From: Flavobacterium sp. M31R6
Lineage (GTDB): Bacteria; Bacteroidota; Bacteroidia; Flavobacteriales; Flavobacteriaceae
DNA: 64,000 nt
Assembly (NCBI RefSeq): GCF_013284035.1
Contig: NZ_CP054141.1
Location: 2,728,001-2,792,000 of the forward strand
Direction: 5' to 3'
Shown here: piece after piece, positions 1 through 8,274 of the stretch
Numbering within the stretch: the first letter of the stretch is position 1
Layout of the letters: each line of letters begins with the position of its first letter
The notes under the pieces: generated by a model
Told to the model about the DNA's origin: nothing
Databases searched by the model: none
Seen by the model: only the letters and a program-made list of their open reading frames with translations
Program-made: the position numbers and the translations under genes

Positions 1-387
1 TCTATCAATATAAGGGTTAAAATGCTGTTCGAAAGGCAATTCAATGTTAAGCCCCACCGAAGTTCCTCCACCCAAATGCGCGCCCTTGTTTCCAGCTTCC
101 ATAATTCCGGGACCACCGCCCGTAATCACGCCATAACCCGCCTTACTGATTTTGAAAGCAATTTTTTCAGCCAGTAAATAATAATGATCCTCCGGTTTTA
201 TCCTCGCCGAACCAAAAATAGTCACACAGGGTCCAATACGACTCATCGAATCATATCCGTTTACAAACTCTGCCATGATTTTAAAAATGGCCCAACTATC
301 GTTTGTTTTTATCTCATTCCAAGTTTTACGCTTTAATTTATCTTGGATTACTCTGTCTTCGTCGTTGTCAAAATCTTCTAATCTCAT
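1..387 (-). CDS. LOG family protein, N-terminal part (runs off the window)
   Basis: The reading frame from the ATG at 385-387 stays open to the window edge (129 codons). It contains the glycine-rich signature GGGPGIMEAGNKGA of the LOG / 'lysine decarboxylase-like' family (TIGR00730 type), with a downstream GGGTSVGLNIELP block. Family members studied are cytokinin-riboside-monophosphate phosphoribohydrolases that cut the N-glycosidic bond of nucleoside 5'-monophosphates; the name lysine decarboxylase is a historical error. The start MRLEDFDNDEDR is the only good ATG. A dispersed hairpin repeat (401-485) begins 13 nt upstream of the start, so it would lie in the leader or promoter. The C-terminus is outside the window. 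Confidence 0.85.
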   Translation of the reverse strand, partial: MRLEDFDNDEDRVIQDKLKRKTWNEIKTNDSWAIFKIMAEFVNGYDSMSRIGPCVTIFGSARIKPEDHYYLLAEKIAFKISKAGYGVITGGGPGIMEAGNKGAHLGGGTSVGLNIELPFEQHFNPYIDR

Positions 388-400
388 ATGTTTTGTTTTT

Positions 401-485
401 TAGGAGCTATTTCCAGCTATCCGTTTCAATCTTATGAGCCGAACCCTGGCTCATAAGGATTTCCACTACTATCTGGGCTAGGGCA
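401..485 (-). repeat. Dispersed hairpin repeat, family 2, copy 1
   Basis: On the plus strand the core is CTTATGAGCC, 7 nt, GGCTCATAAG (10-bp perfect stem, 431-457), flanked by GGATTTCCACTACTATC and GAGCTATTTCCAGCTATCC. The same arrangement recurs near 31205-31275 with stem CTTATAAGCC/GGCTTATAAG. One G-C pair is replaced by A-T, so pairing is kept. I recall similar sequences as abundant between flavobacterial genes; function unknown. This copy ends 14 nt from the LOG start codon and could be transcribed in its leader. Confidence 0.7.
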
Positions 486-527
486 TCTGTTTTTAATTCA
501 ACTTTAATCTTTGATAAACATGTTTAA

Positions 528-614
528 CTAAGATAACTCTTTTTTCAAAAACTGCGCCGTATTGCTTTTTTTTTAAAAAAAATTTAACGAGTTCCTGTCA
601 ACAAAAGTTGTTCG
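528..614 (-). pseudogene. Decayed duplicate of the uvrA 3' end
   Basis: Read on the minus strand, the last codons give [12 protein letters not shown] and a stop (complement of 528-530). This aligns with the intact uvrA end [12 protein letters not shown]. At 534-572 the DNA matches uvrA 1212-1250 at nearly every base. Upstream, weaker similarity continues (QLLLTGT against QLVAKGT), with a frameshift or stop in the poly-A run at 567-581. The fragment ends just before the inverted repeat at 621. It is therefore a non-functional copy of about the last 28 codons of uvrA on the far side of the DUF559 unit. Confidence 0.85.
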
Positions 615-620
615 TTTGAT

Positions 621-663
621 TTCCCCTCCATTGGAGGGGTGCCTGAAAGGCGGGGTGGTTTTT
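621..663 (+). repeat. Left terminal inverted repeat of DUF559 unit
   Basis: The sequence TTCCCCTCCATTGGAGGGG followed by TGCCTGAAAGGCGGGGTGG is repeated in inverse at 1161-1203. Differences are confined to the small loop (CTGAAAG against CCAACGG). The outer 17 bases are themselves palindromic, so each end can fold alone or with the other end. Confidence 0.85.
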
Positions 664-669
664 AAATGT

Positions 670-1092
670 TCATCCAAATTCCTCAATAATATATTTTTCT
701 AGTTCAATCATTACATTATTCAAATCATGTTTTACTCTTAAATCAGAGATTCTATAAACTTTTAACCCTAAAGAAACGAGATAATCTTCTCTCTTTTGGT
801 CGTACTCTTCTTTGTTATCATGGCTCGAACCGTCAATTTCGATTACTAAGCCTAAGGTTTTTACATAAAAATCTACAATAAAATTCCCTATGATTCTTTG
901 TCGGTCGAAATCTATTTTCCAAAATTTTGCTTTGTGAACTTGCATCCAAAAAATAACTTCTGACAGTACACCTGCTTTACGCAATGCTCGGGCTCGCGCT
1001 TTTAATTTTATGTTATAGGGTAAATCTTCGATGAAATTCCTATAGATAGGATGCTTGTCTATATAAGCTGTAATTTCTCTATTGTTTTCCAT
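670..1092 (-). CDS. DUF559 domain protein (Vsr-like endonuclease fold)
   Basis: 140 aa, the usual length for short DUF559 proteins. The C-terminal half has the PD-(D/E)XK/Vsr-like core: D74 in IVDFY, the E85-I-D87-G motif, H91, D98 and an arginine-rich strand ending KVYRISD. A basic N-terminal segment (KLKARARALRKAG) resembles DNA-binding tails in the family. Biochemical function of solitary DUF559 proteins is not established; nicking endonuclease activity is inferred from the fold. The gene fills almost the whole space between the two inverted repeats and is transcribed in the same direction as uvrA. Its stop lies 6 nt inside the left repeat. Confidence 0.8.
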   Translation of the reverse strand: MENNREITAYIDKHPIYRNFIEDLPYNIKLKARARALRKAGVLSEVIFWMQVHKAKFWKIDFDRQRIIGNFIVDFYVKTLGLVIEIDGSSHDNKEEYDQKREDYLVSLGLKVYRISDLRVKHDLNNVMIELEKYIIEEFG

Positions 1093-1160
1093 TTTATACT
1101 TTTTCTAATGAGACTTTCTTTAATGTGAAAGTACAAAAAAATATAGGAAAAATAATCAAA

Positions 1161-1203
1161 AAAAACCACCCCGCCCGTTGGGCACCCCTCCATTGGAGGG
1201 GAA
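1161..1203 (-). repeat. Right terminal inverted repeat of DUF559 unit
   Basis: Inverse copy of 621-663. It begins AAAAACCACCCCGCC and ends with the palindrome CCCCTCCATTGGAGGGG, 2 nt from the uvrA stop codon. It could also act as part of the uvrA 3' end or terminator. Confidence 0.85.
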
Positions 1204-1205
1204 TT

Positions 1206-4037
1206 TTATAATAACTCTTTTTTCAAAAACTGCGCCGTATAGCTTTTTTTATTTTTCACAATTTCCTCAGGAGTTCCTTTGGCTACAAGTTGTCCACCGC
1301 CTTTTCCGCCTTCGGGGCCAATGTCAATAATGTAATCGGCTAGTTTGATTACGTCCATATTGTGTTCGATAATCAAGATGGTATTTCCTTTATCAACTAG
1401 TTTATTAATTACATCCATCAACACCCTAATATCTTCAAAATGCAAACCGGTTGTCGGTTCGTCAAGAATGTAAAATGTATTTCCGGTGTCTTTTTTTGAC
1501 AATTCACCGGCCAGTTTGATACGTTGTGCTTCACCGCCCGAAAGTGTGGTACTTTGTTGTCCAAGCGTGATATACCCTAAACCAACATCCTGAATAGTCT
1601 TTACTTTTCTATAAATTTTAGGTATGTTTTCAAAGAAAGGTACCGCTTCGTCAACGGTCATGTTCAACACATCCGAAATGGATTTTCCTTTATAGCGAAT
1701 CTCTAATGTTTCTCTATTGAAACGCTTTCCTTGGCAGGTCTCACATTCTACATACACATCAGGCAAAAAGTTCATTTCAATGGTACGAACTCCAGAACCT
1801 TCACAGGTTTCGCAACGGCCTCCCTTTACATTAAAACTAAAACGTCCCGCTTTATACCCACGAATCATACTTTCGGAAGTCATTGTATATAGGTTTCGTA
1901 TTTCGGTAAAAACTTCAGTGTAGGTTGCAGGATTGGAACGCGGTGTTCGTCCAATCGGGCTTTGGTCGATATCGATCACTTTGTCGATATGTTCCAAACC
2001 TTCTATTTTTTTATACGGCATCGGAATTTTAACACCATTAAAATAATAGGCATTCAAAATAGGGTAGAGGGTTTCGTTAATCAATGTTGATTTCCCGCTT
2101 CCCGAAACTCCCGTAACGCATATCATTTTACCCAAAGGCAATTCAATTGAAACATTTTTTAGGTTATTTCCTGTAGCTCCGGTTAATTTCAGGAATTTTC
2201 CATTCCCTTCACGGCGTTTTTCGGGAATTTCCAATTTCATTTTGCCATTCAAATACTGAGCAGTAATCGTATCCGAAGCCAATGTTTCGGCCGGAGTCCC
2301 AATACTGATGATTTCCCCTCCGTATTTCCCTGCTTTTGGACCAATATCGATTACATAATCCGCGCGTTCGATCATGTCTTTATCGTGTTCAACCACAATA
2401 ACAGAGTTACCAATGTCACGCAATTGCTCCAAAGAATGAATCAGCTTATCGTTGTCTCTTTGGTGTAAACCAATACTTGGTTCATCCAAAATATATAAAA
2501 CACCCACCAATTGCGACCCAATTTGTGTCGCCAAACGGATACGTTGTGCTTCACCACCCGAAAGTGATTTGGAACTTCGGCTTAAAGCTAAATATTCCAA
2601 TCCTACATTCATTAAGAAAGCCAAACGGTCTTTGATTTCCTTAATTACTTCGGTAGCAATTCTTTTTTGTTTGTCTGATAAATGTTTGTTTAAATCCAAA
2701 AACCAAGCTGTCAAATCCGAAATATCCATATCACACAACTCGGATATGCTTTTTTCGTTTATTCTAAAATAATTGGCTTCCTTTTTCAAACGGGAACCTT
2801 CGCAAACAGGACATTTTATTTCGTCCATAAATTCCTTGGCCCAACGCTTAATGGTTGTCGAACCACTTTCATCATGTTGGTTTTTTATGAAATGGGAGAT
2901 TCCTTCAAAGTCAATTTTATAATCGCGTGCAACTCCTAAAACTTCAGAATTAATGGTGAATTTTTCTTTTCCGCCATTCAAAATCATTTCTATTGCTTCT
3001 GAAGGAATTTTTTCGATGGCATCGGTTAATTTAAAACCATATTTCTCACCTATAATCTCCATTTGTTTGAAAATCCAAGATGATTTGTATTCACCTAAAG
3101 GCGCAAATCCCCCAGCTTTGATGGATAATTTAGGATTCGGAATAATCTTGCCAACATTAATTTGATTGACAGTTCCCAATCCGTTGCAATTATCGCAAGC
3201 TCCTTTGGGTGAATTGAAAGAAAATAAATTTGGTTCTGGATTTTGATAGGATATTCCTGTAGTCGGACACATCAAGTTCCTACTGAAATAACGAACTTCA
3301 TTGGTGTCCTGATCCAAAACCATCAAAACATTTTCGCCATGATGCATTGCAGTGTTGATACTTTCGGACAGGCGTTTTTCGTTATCAGGTGTGTTTTCAA
3401 TCAGCATTCTGTCGACAACAATCTCGATATCGTGGGTTTTGTAACGATCCAATTTCATTCCCGAAACCAAATCCAGAATATCTCCGTTGACACGAACTTT
3501 TAAGAATCCTTGTTTGGTTATTTGCTGAAAAAGCTCGGCATAATGTCCTTTTCTTGCTCGAATAACCGGAGCGAGAATATTGATTCGTTTTCCTGTAAAA
3601 TCCTGAATAATTAAATCTTTGATTTGGTCATCGGAGTAAGAGACCATTTTTTCACCGGTATTGTAACTGTAGGCATCGGCACCACGGGCATAAAGCAAAC
3701 GCAGGAAATCATAAATTTCGGTGATGGTTCCCACTGTAGAACGCGGACTTTTACTGGTAGTTTTTTGCTCGATGGCAATAACAGGCGAGAGTCCGTCAAT
3801 TTTATCGACATCGGGACGTTCCAAACCACCTAGAAATTGCCTCGCATAAGCTGAAAACGTTTCTACATAACGGCGTTGTCCTTCGGCATAAATAGTGTCG
3901 AAAGCCAATGAGGATTTTCCAGAGCCCGAAAGACCCGTTATGACTACCAGTTTTTCACGGGGAATGGAAACATCTATATTTTTTAGATTGTGAACGCGGG
4001 CACCTTGAACCTCAATCGTATTGTTTGTATCTAGCAT
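1206..4037 (-). CDS. uvrA: Excinuclease ABC subunit A
   Basis: 943 aa, full family length. UvrA is the damage-recognising ATPase of nucleotide excision repair and loads UvrB on lesions. Visible features in order: Walker A GLSGSGKS at 35-42; a first zinc module (CPTTG then CDNCNG); the insertion cysteines CPVCEGSR; first ABC signature [12 protein letters not shown]; second Walker [10 protein letters not shown]; the second zinc module (CETCEGSG then CETCQGKR); second signature [12 protein letters not shown]; and Walker [13 protein letters not shown]. The C-terminus ([10 protein letters not shown]) directly abuts the DUF559 unit, and a degraded copy of the same end lies beyond it, so the present 3' end may have been rebuilt during insertion. 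A TAACTTTG -7 box lies at 4054-4061. Confidence 0.98.
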   Translation of the reverse strand: MLDTNNTIEVQGARVHNLKNIDVSIPREKLVVITGLSGSGKSSLAFDTIYAEGQRRYVETFSAYARQFLGGLERPDVDKIDGLSPVIAIEQKTTSKSPRSTVGTITEIYDFLRLLYARGADAYSYNTGEKMVSYSDDQIKDLIIQDFTGKRINILAPVIRARKGHYAELFQQITKQGFLKVRVNGDILDLVSGMKLDRYKTHDIEIVVDRMLIENTPDNEKRLSESINTAMHHGENVLMVLDQDTNEVRYFSRNLMCPTTGISYQNPEPNLFSFNSPKGACDNCNGLGTVNQINVGKIIPNPKLSIKAGGFAPLGEYKSSWIFKQMEIIGEKYGFKLTDAIEKIPSEAIEMILNGGKEKFTINSEVLGVARDYKIDFEGISHFIKNQHDESGSTTIKRWAKEFMDEIKCPVCEGSRLKKEANYFRINEKSISELCDMDISDLTAWFLDLNKHLSDKQKRIATEVIKEIKDRLAFLMNVGLEYLALSRSSKSLSGGEAQRIRLATQIGSQLVGVLYILDEPSIGLHQRDNDKLIHSLEQLRDIGNSVIVVEHDKDMIERADYVIDIGPKAGKYGGEIISIGTPAETLASDTITAQYLNGKMKLEIPEKRREGNGKFLKLTGATGNNLKNVSIELPLGKMICVTGVSGSGKSTLINETLYPILNAYYFNGVKIPMPYKKIEGLEHIDKVIDIDQSPIGRTPRSNPATYTEVFTEIRNLYTMTSESMIRGYKAGRFSFNVKGGRCETCEGSGVRTIEMNFLPDVYVECETCQGKRFNRETLEIRYKGKSISDVLNMTVDEAVPFFENIPKIYRKVKTIQDVGLGYITLGQQSTTLSGGEAQRIKLAGELSKKDTGNTFYILDEPTTGLHFEDIRVLMDVINKLVDKGNTILIIEHNMDVIKLADYIIDIGPEGGKGGGQLVAKGTPEEIVKNKKSYTAQFLKKELL

Positions 4038-4053
4038 AATTTTTGCAAAAAAG

Positions 4054-4061
4054 CAAAGTTA
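4054..4061 (-). promoter_or_regulatory. uvrA promoter -7 box
   Basis: TAACTTTG on the minus strand fits the Bacteroidota TAnnTTTG consensus and lies 16 nt before the uvrA ATG. No convincing -33 TTG was seen, so this is moderate evidence. Confidence 0.5.
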
Positions 4062-4220
4062 CCATTTTGATTGCTACTTTTGATAGAACAGTATGGAAGA
4101 TTGTGTTAAAAAAAGGAGGAACTTTTGATTTAAGATTAACGATTTTGTATTTCAGATTTGAAAAATTTAAAAGTTCTTGAAAAATGAAAAGACTTCGTTT
4201 TCTGTAAACTTCTTGTGTGT

Positions 4221-4335
4221 ACGTGAGGGATAGAACAAGGCGCCATAGCGCTCGTGATAGCCCGACGCTATTGAGTAAATGGGCCTATAAGCGGCACTAT
4301 AAATAAGCCCATTTACTCGATAGGGTCACGCCCAA
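4221..4335 (+). repeat. Structured intergenic repeat, family 1, copy A
   Basis: The element fills the gap between the CLC gene end and uvrA. Fixed blocks: GTGAGGGATAGAA at the 5' end, GATAGCCCGAC in the middle, and GGTCACGCCC at the 3' end. Between them are a small hairpin GGCGC-cata-GCGCT and a long stem CTATTGAGTAAATGGGC paired with GCCCATTTACTCGATAG (17 bp with one G-U). Ends can close as CGTGA/TCACG. A second copy at 23971-24087 keeps the blocks but changes every stem in a complementary way, which is strong evidence for selected secondary structure. The 3' end stops 1 nt before the CLC stop codon. Confidence 0.8.
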
Positions 4336-4336
4336 A

Positions 4337-6130
4337 TTATTCTATCGTCATAGATTTTAACTTGGTTCTATATGCTTCGAGCGCCACAGATTTGGATATA
4401 AAACCATAATATTTATCATTACTTATTACAGGAAGGAAGGCTTTTTTGGAAGCTTCAAATTTGTCCATGACAATTTCCATACTATTGGAAGGATTGACAA
4501 TGGCAACTGGTTGCACCATGATTTCTTTGACTAAAGTGTATTTCACTCTATATGGATTGAAAATTATCTCCCGAATATCATTAAAATGCACAATTCCCAA
4601 TAACCGATTGTCAGGTGAAACTACAGGAAAAATAACTTGATTAGAATGTGAGATTAAATCAACCAATTTTTCAAGATTTTCATCTGGAGAAATCTTCAGA
4701 TAATCAGTTTGAATTATTGATTGTGTCTCTAATGTCGATAAGACGTTAGAATCTTTATTACTTGTAAACGCATGTCCTTTCTTGGCCAGGTTCTTAACAT
4801 CTAAAGAATGTTTTTCAAACCGTTTGGAAATAGCAAAACTAATCGAAGCAACAATCATAAGAGGAATCATCAATCCATAACCTCCTGTTATTTCAGCAAT
4901 TAAAAAGATTGCCGTTAAAGGCGCATGAAATAATCCGCTCAAAATTCCTGCCATGCCCACCATAGTAAAGTTACCGACCGGTAAATTTGTCAAACCTATT
5001 AGATTCAATAATTTTGAAAAGAAAAAACCAACATAAGAACCTAAAAAAAGGGAAGGGGCAAAATTACCTCCATTACCGCCACTGCCTAAAGTTATTCCAG
5101 TAGCAAAGGCTTTTAACATAAAAGAACAACCAACAAAAGCCAATAATGCCCAATTGTTATTTCTAAATCCGCTAAAAAAAGTATTTTCTAATAATTCTCC
5201 TGGATCACTACCAGACAAAGTCCTGATGCTCTCGTAACCTTCTCCAAAAAGTGTTGGAAAAATAAATATTAAAAGCGCCAATATAGAAGCGCCAATCAAC
5301 GCTTTTGTATAAAGTGGATATCGAATATGGGCAAAAAAGTGCTCCGTTCTTTGGAAATTACGAGCATAAAATACCGATACAAAACCAGTAAATACACCGA
5401 GAAGCACATAATATGGCATATTATGGTAATTAAAAGTTTGTCTGCTTGGGAAATTTAATAAAATCGATTCATCTAAGGCAATTGCCGATACTAAAGCCCC
5501 TGTGGCAGCTGCTATCATTATTGGGGTAAAAGCCGAAATACTGACATCAACCAATAGAACTTCAATAGCAAATAGAACTCCTGCTATTGGGGCGTTAAAT
5601 GCAGCAGCTATTCCAGCTGCAACTCCGCAACCAATGAGTAATGTTCTGTCTTTATAGTGCAGTTTATATCTTTGGGCATAATTAGAGCCAAAGGCTGCCC
5701 CGGTAACCACGATCGGACTTTCAAGACCTGCCGAACCTCCCAAACCTACGGTAAGCGAACTTGTCATGATTTGGGCATACATCTGTTTTTTTGGAATAAT
5801 ACTCGCTTTTTTGGCTACAGCATATAGAATTTGTGAAGTTCCTTTTTCAATAGTTCCTCCCAGAAAACGTTTTACGACAAATACCGTAAGCATAATACCA
5901 ATTACAGGCAATAATATCTTTATAATTCCTATCTTAAAAAAATTGGTGTGAAAAGTTATATATGTCGCAAACCTGAAAACCCAATGGGCAAATGTTTTTA
6001 ATACAATAACAGCTATAGCAGATGAAATTCCAACTAAAACACTGGATAAAAAGATAAATTGCTTTGGGCTGAAAGCAGATTGGGATAAAGCAAGCAGCTG
6101 TTCTATTTTTGAAAAAAACTTTTTAAACAT
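4337..6130 (-). CDS. CLC-family chloride channel/transporter with CBS domains
   Basis: 597 aa inner-membrane protein. The N-terminal 430 residues are a CLC core with about ten or more hydrophobic helices. Selectivity-filter motifs are GGSAGLESP (gating-glutamate position E137), the NAPIAGVLFAIE segment and the GSGGNGGNFAPSLFLG motif. Two CBS domains follow (about 470-520 and 530-590) and probably sense nucleotide or ionic strength. CLC proteins move Cl- either as channels or as Cl-/H+ exchangers; which applies here cannot be read from the sequence, although the retained glutamate is compatible with exchange. Upstream, TAATTTTG at 6155-6162 fits a -7 box. Confidence 0.93.
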   Translation of the reverse strand: MFKKFFSKIEQLLALSQSAFSPKQFIFLSSVLVGISSAIAVIVLKTFAHWVFRFATYITFHTNFFKIGIIKILLPVIGIMLTVFVVKRFLGGTIEKGTSQILYAVAKKASIIPKKQMYAQIMTSSLTVGLGGSAGLESPIVVTGAAFGSNYAQRYKLHYKDRTLLIGCGVAAGIAAAFNAPIAGVLFAIEVLLVDVSISAFTPIMIAAATGALVSAIALDESILLNFPSRQTFNYHNMPYYVLLGVFTGFVSVFYARNFQRTEHFFAHIRYPLYTKALIGASILALLIFIFPTLFGEGYESIRTLSGSDPGELLENTFFSGFRNNNWALLAFVGCSFMLKAFATGITLGSGGNGGNFAPSLFLGSYVGFFFSKLLNLIGLTNLPVGNFTMVGMAGILSGLFHAPLTAIFLIAEITGGYGLMIPLMIVASISFAISKRFEKHSLDVKNLAKKGHAFTSNKDSNVLSTLETQSIIQTDYLKISPDENLEKLVDLISHSNQVIFPVVSPDNRLLGIVHFNDIREIIFNPYRVKYTLVKEIMVQPVAIVNPSNSMEIVMDKFEASKKAFLPVISNDKYYGFISKSVALEAYRTKLKSMTIE

Positions 6131-6154
6131 TATCTCTTTAAAGTTGGTTTATCA

Positions 6155-6162
6155 CAAAATTA
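6155..6162 (-). promoter_or_regulatory. Promoter -7 box of the CLC gene
   Basis: TAATTTTG on the minus strand matches TAnnTTTG, 24 nt before the ATG. Confidence 0.4.
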
Positions 6163-6187
6163 AGCTTTTTAATGCAAAAAGTACAAA

Positions 6188-7348
6188 CTATTCCATCAAA
6201 GACATAGCGTGTTTGGCAACAATTCCAAAATTATATCCTTGCGCTTCATCATAGCCTGCATAGTTGATTGCAATAAGTTGACCACATTCGTTAAATACAG
6301 GAGAACCACTCGCGCCATGAGTAGAAGTTACGTTATACTGTACACTAACACCGTCTGATTCTTTATTGATTTGTCCCTCATAAACTTGCACTTTTATCCC
6401 TCTGCGCGTGTTCGCCAATTGTAATCCCATTGGATAACCAATCAAAATGGCATTGGTTCCCGGTTTGATGCTTGCATCATCTTTTACGGCATCGTCTAAA
6501 TCAACTATATCCGAAACCGAAGCTGGCAAACTTTCGCTTATCAATTGCAAAACGGCAACATCAACTTCATCTCCGTCGGCTATTTTGAATACTTTGCATT
6601 GTAACCAATTGTCTTTTGAACCGTGTAGCGCTATGCTAATTTCAACTGTTTTAGGAACGATTTTGATATCCTCAAGGTTTGTATATGTAATTTGGCTAGT
6701 TACAGCTTTTTCTTCTGTTTTATTATCTGCTATCAAATCATTTACTTCACTATTTACACTCGAAGAATCAACATTTGCAATAGGTGCATTGTTTTCTGCA
6801 GCAGCTTCTTCTTCAGAATAATCTCCTTCGCCTTCTTCATCGTAATAGTCATTCCAGTGTGATTCAAGATAAGTTTTATAGTCTTTTTTATCAATGGAAT
6901 CAGGTAAAATAGATGCGATATGGTCTTTTAAATCGCCAAAATCTTCATTTTTAGATTCGGTATATTTCCAAGGTTCGGCAACGTGATGATTGGTAACTAT
7001 TTTTCCATCCTCAGATACAAAAAATCCTGTTCCAGAAATTGTTTTTTCTCCCAATGAACTATCGTCAACAGCAATTTGAAAAGGTTCAGAGCCTTTGATT
7101 GAAATTTGCAAAGCGTATGTATGTTTGACAAGTACAACAGCATCTTTGTATTTTTCATAAATCTGAGTTTGATTATTAAGGCAGACAACTTCTTTTTTAT
7201 TGAATTTGGCCCAAACTCTTGGAATTATTATTAACCCCAGAACAAATAGTACGCCAATAATTAATGCTATTTTTTTATTTCTTGCTTTGTTATTGGTTTG
7301 CAATGGATTTGTATTGTTATTTTCTTCTGAAGTTTGATTTTCTGACAT
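6188..7348 (-). CDS. Membrane-anchored trypsin-like serine protease
   Basis: 386 aa. A short cytoplasmic N-terminus is followed by one transmembrane helix (about 27-45, IALIIGVLFVLGLIIIP), placing the rest in the periplasm. The S1-type fold has a catalytic His in TNHHVAEP (H122), an Asp in GDEVDVAVLQL, and the nucleophile in GASGSPVF (about S349). A roughly 50-residue acidic, low-complexity insertion (SEEEAAAENN and onward) sits between His and Asp. There is no PDZ domain, so it is not a classical DegP. Substrate unknown. TAAATTTG at 7368-7375 is a good -7 box. Confidence 0.85.
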   Translation of the reverse strand: MSENQTSEENNNTNPLQTNNKARNKKIALIIGVLFVLGLIIIPRVWAKFNKKEVVCLNNQTQIYEKYKDAVVLVKHTYALQISIKGSEPFQIAVDDSSLGEKTISGTGFFVSEDGKIVTNHHVAEPWKYTESKNEDFGDLKDHIASILPDSIDKKDYKTYLESHWNDYYDEEGEGDYSEEEAAAENNAPIANVDSSSVNSEVNDLIADNKTEEKAVTSQITYTNLEDIKIVPKTVEISIALHGSKDNWLQCKVFKIADGDEVDVAVLQLISESLPASVSDIVDLDDAVKDDASIKPGTNAILIGYPMGLQLANTRRGIKVQVYEGQINKESDGVSVQYNVTSTHGASGSPVFNECGQLIAINYAGYDEAQGYNFGIVAKHAMSLME

Positions 7349-7367
7349 TTTACTAATTTTTTGAAAG

Positions 7368-7375
7368 CAAATTTA
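7368..7375 (-). promoter_or_regulatory. Promoter -7 box of the protease gene
   Basis: TAAATTTG on the minus strand, 19 nt before the ATG, matches TAnnTTTG. Confidence 0.45.
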
Positions 7376-7495
7376 GTAAAACAAAACGTACTAATTATAT
7401 GCTGGTTTATTTAAATTGAAACAATTTTCACTTAAATATATAAGATTTTGCAAATCAAGTCATTGTGTTTATTTCAAGAATAAAAACATGCTTAT

Positions 7496-8164
7496 TTATT
7501 TTATATTTTTCAAAGCTTCTTTTTCGCTCAATTTTTTTAGATTGGAAACGGATACAAAATCATTTACTGCTTCGGGATTTGTTTTGGCATATTCTCGTAA
7601 TGCCCAACCAATGGCTTTTTGAATGAAAAATTCAGTTGAAGTTTTATGTTCCTCGCAGATTGATTTTAATAAATCAAAATTTGTTTTTTCTTTATAACCC
7701 AACTGGAAAAGAATAGCGCTTCGATTCAACCACATATTCTCGGAGTTTGAAAAACGACTAATGACAGCATCAGTTTCTAAAGGGAATTTACGCAAATAAT
7801 CGCCCAAAATAAATTTAGCAATAACATCAACAGTATCCCACCAAGAGTTTGTAATTATAAGTTTTTCGATAAGCTGAATATCCTCTTTTATATAATTATC
7901 TTTTAGATTTTTTATCAAAATTTCTAGGGCGCAATAATGTAGCTCCCTTTCTTTTTTCGAATATAAAAACAAAGAAATTTCCCTTGGATTGTCGGAAACT
8001 TCTTTTTGGTTTTCGGTCCAAATAGTTTTGAAAATTCGTCTTCTTTCCTCTGTTTTTATTCCGAAAAACTGAAAATTATTTTTCATGTATTTTGACATAG
8101 CAACAGCATTTTCGGTATTGCTGTTTTCTGTAAAAGCTTTCTCTAAAAAAGGAATAAAATTCAT
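7496..8164 (-). CDS. DNA alkylation repair protein (AlkC/AlkD-like HEAT-repeat glycosylase)
   Basis: 222 aa, all-helical, typical length for the AlkD superfamily. Recognisable blocks: MSKYMKNNFQFFGIKTEERR near the N-terminus, ELHYCALEIL, the NSWWDTVDVIA block (W and D of the AlkD active-site region), NMWLNRSAILFQL and the C-terminal FFIQKAIGWALREYAKTNP. Family members excise N3- and N7-alkylated purines from DNA. Monocistronic by spacing. Its upstream region carries a short degenerate repeat rich in CAATGGCAAT words. Confidence 0.88.
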   Translation of the reverse strand: MNFIPFLEKAFTENSNTENAVAMSKYMKNNFQFFGIKTEERRRIFKTIWTENQKEVSDNPREISLFLYSKKERELHYCALEILIKNLKDNYIKEDIQLIEKLIITNSWWDTVDVIAKFILGDYLRKFPLETDAVISRFSNSENMWLNRSAILFQLGYKEKTNFDLLKSICEEHKTSTEFFIQKAIGWALREYAKTNPEAVNDFVSVSNLKKLSEKEALKNIK

Positions 8165-8171
8165 AATAATT

Positions 8172-8216
8172 AAAAATTCAATGGCAATAGCAATGCCAAT
8201 TTCAATGACAATGAGA
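8172..8216. repeat. Low-complexity CAATGGCAAT-type repeat
   Basis: About 45 bp of degenerate six-base words (CAATGGCAATAGCAATGCC and similar) just upstream of the AlkD-like start. The same words build the larger inverted repeat at 44960-45190. Confidence 0.5.
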
Positions 8217-8274
8217 AAATTTAAATTCCAAAATTAAATAGATAAACTGAAATCTAAATTCTAAAATCTGCATT

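Larger units (their letters stand above)
621..1203. mobile_element. Inverted-repeat-flanked DUF559 endonuclease unit
   Basis: A gene for a DUF559 protein is bounded by two inverted copies of a roughly 43-bp GC-rich sequence (621-663 and 1161-1203). Each copy has a self-palindromic outer part CCCCTCCATTGGAGGGG and an inner GGCGGGGTGGTTTTT. The unit lies exactly between intact uvrA and a decayed duplicate of uvrA's last codons, as expected if insertion (or repair of a staggered break) duplicated about 85 bp of the target. No transposase is present. Mobility is inferred from this structure only. Confidence 0.6.

Noticed and set aside
670..1092. DUF559 gene as part of a restriction-modification or toxin-antitoxin system
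   Set aside because: No methyltransferase or antitoxin gene lies within or beside the inverted repeats.
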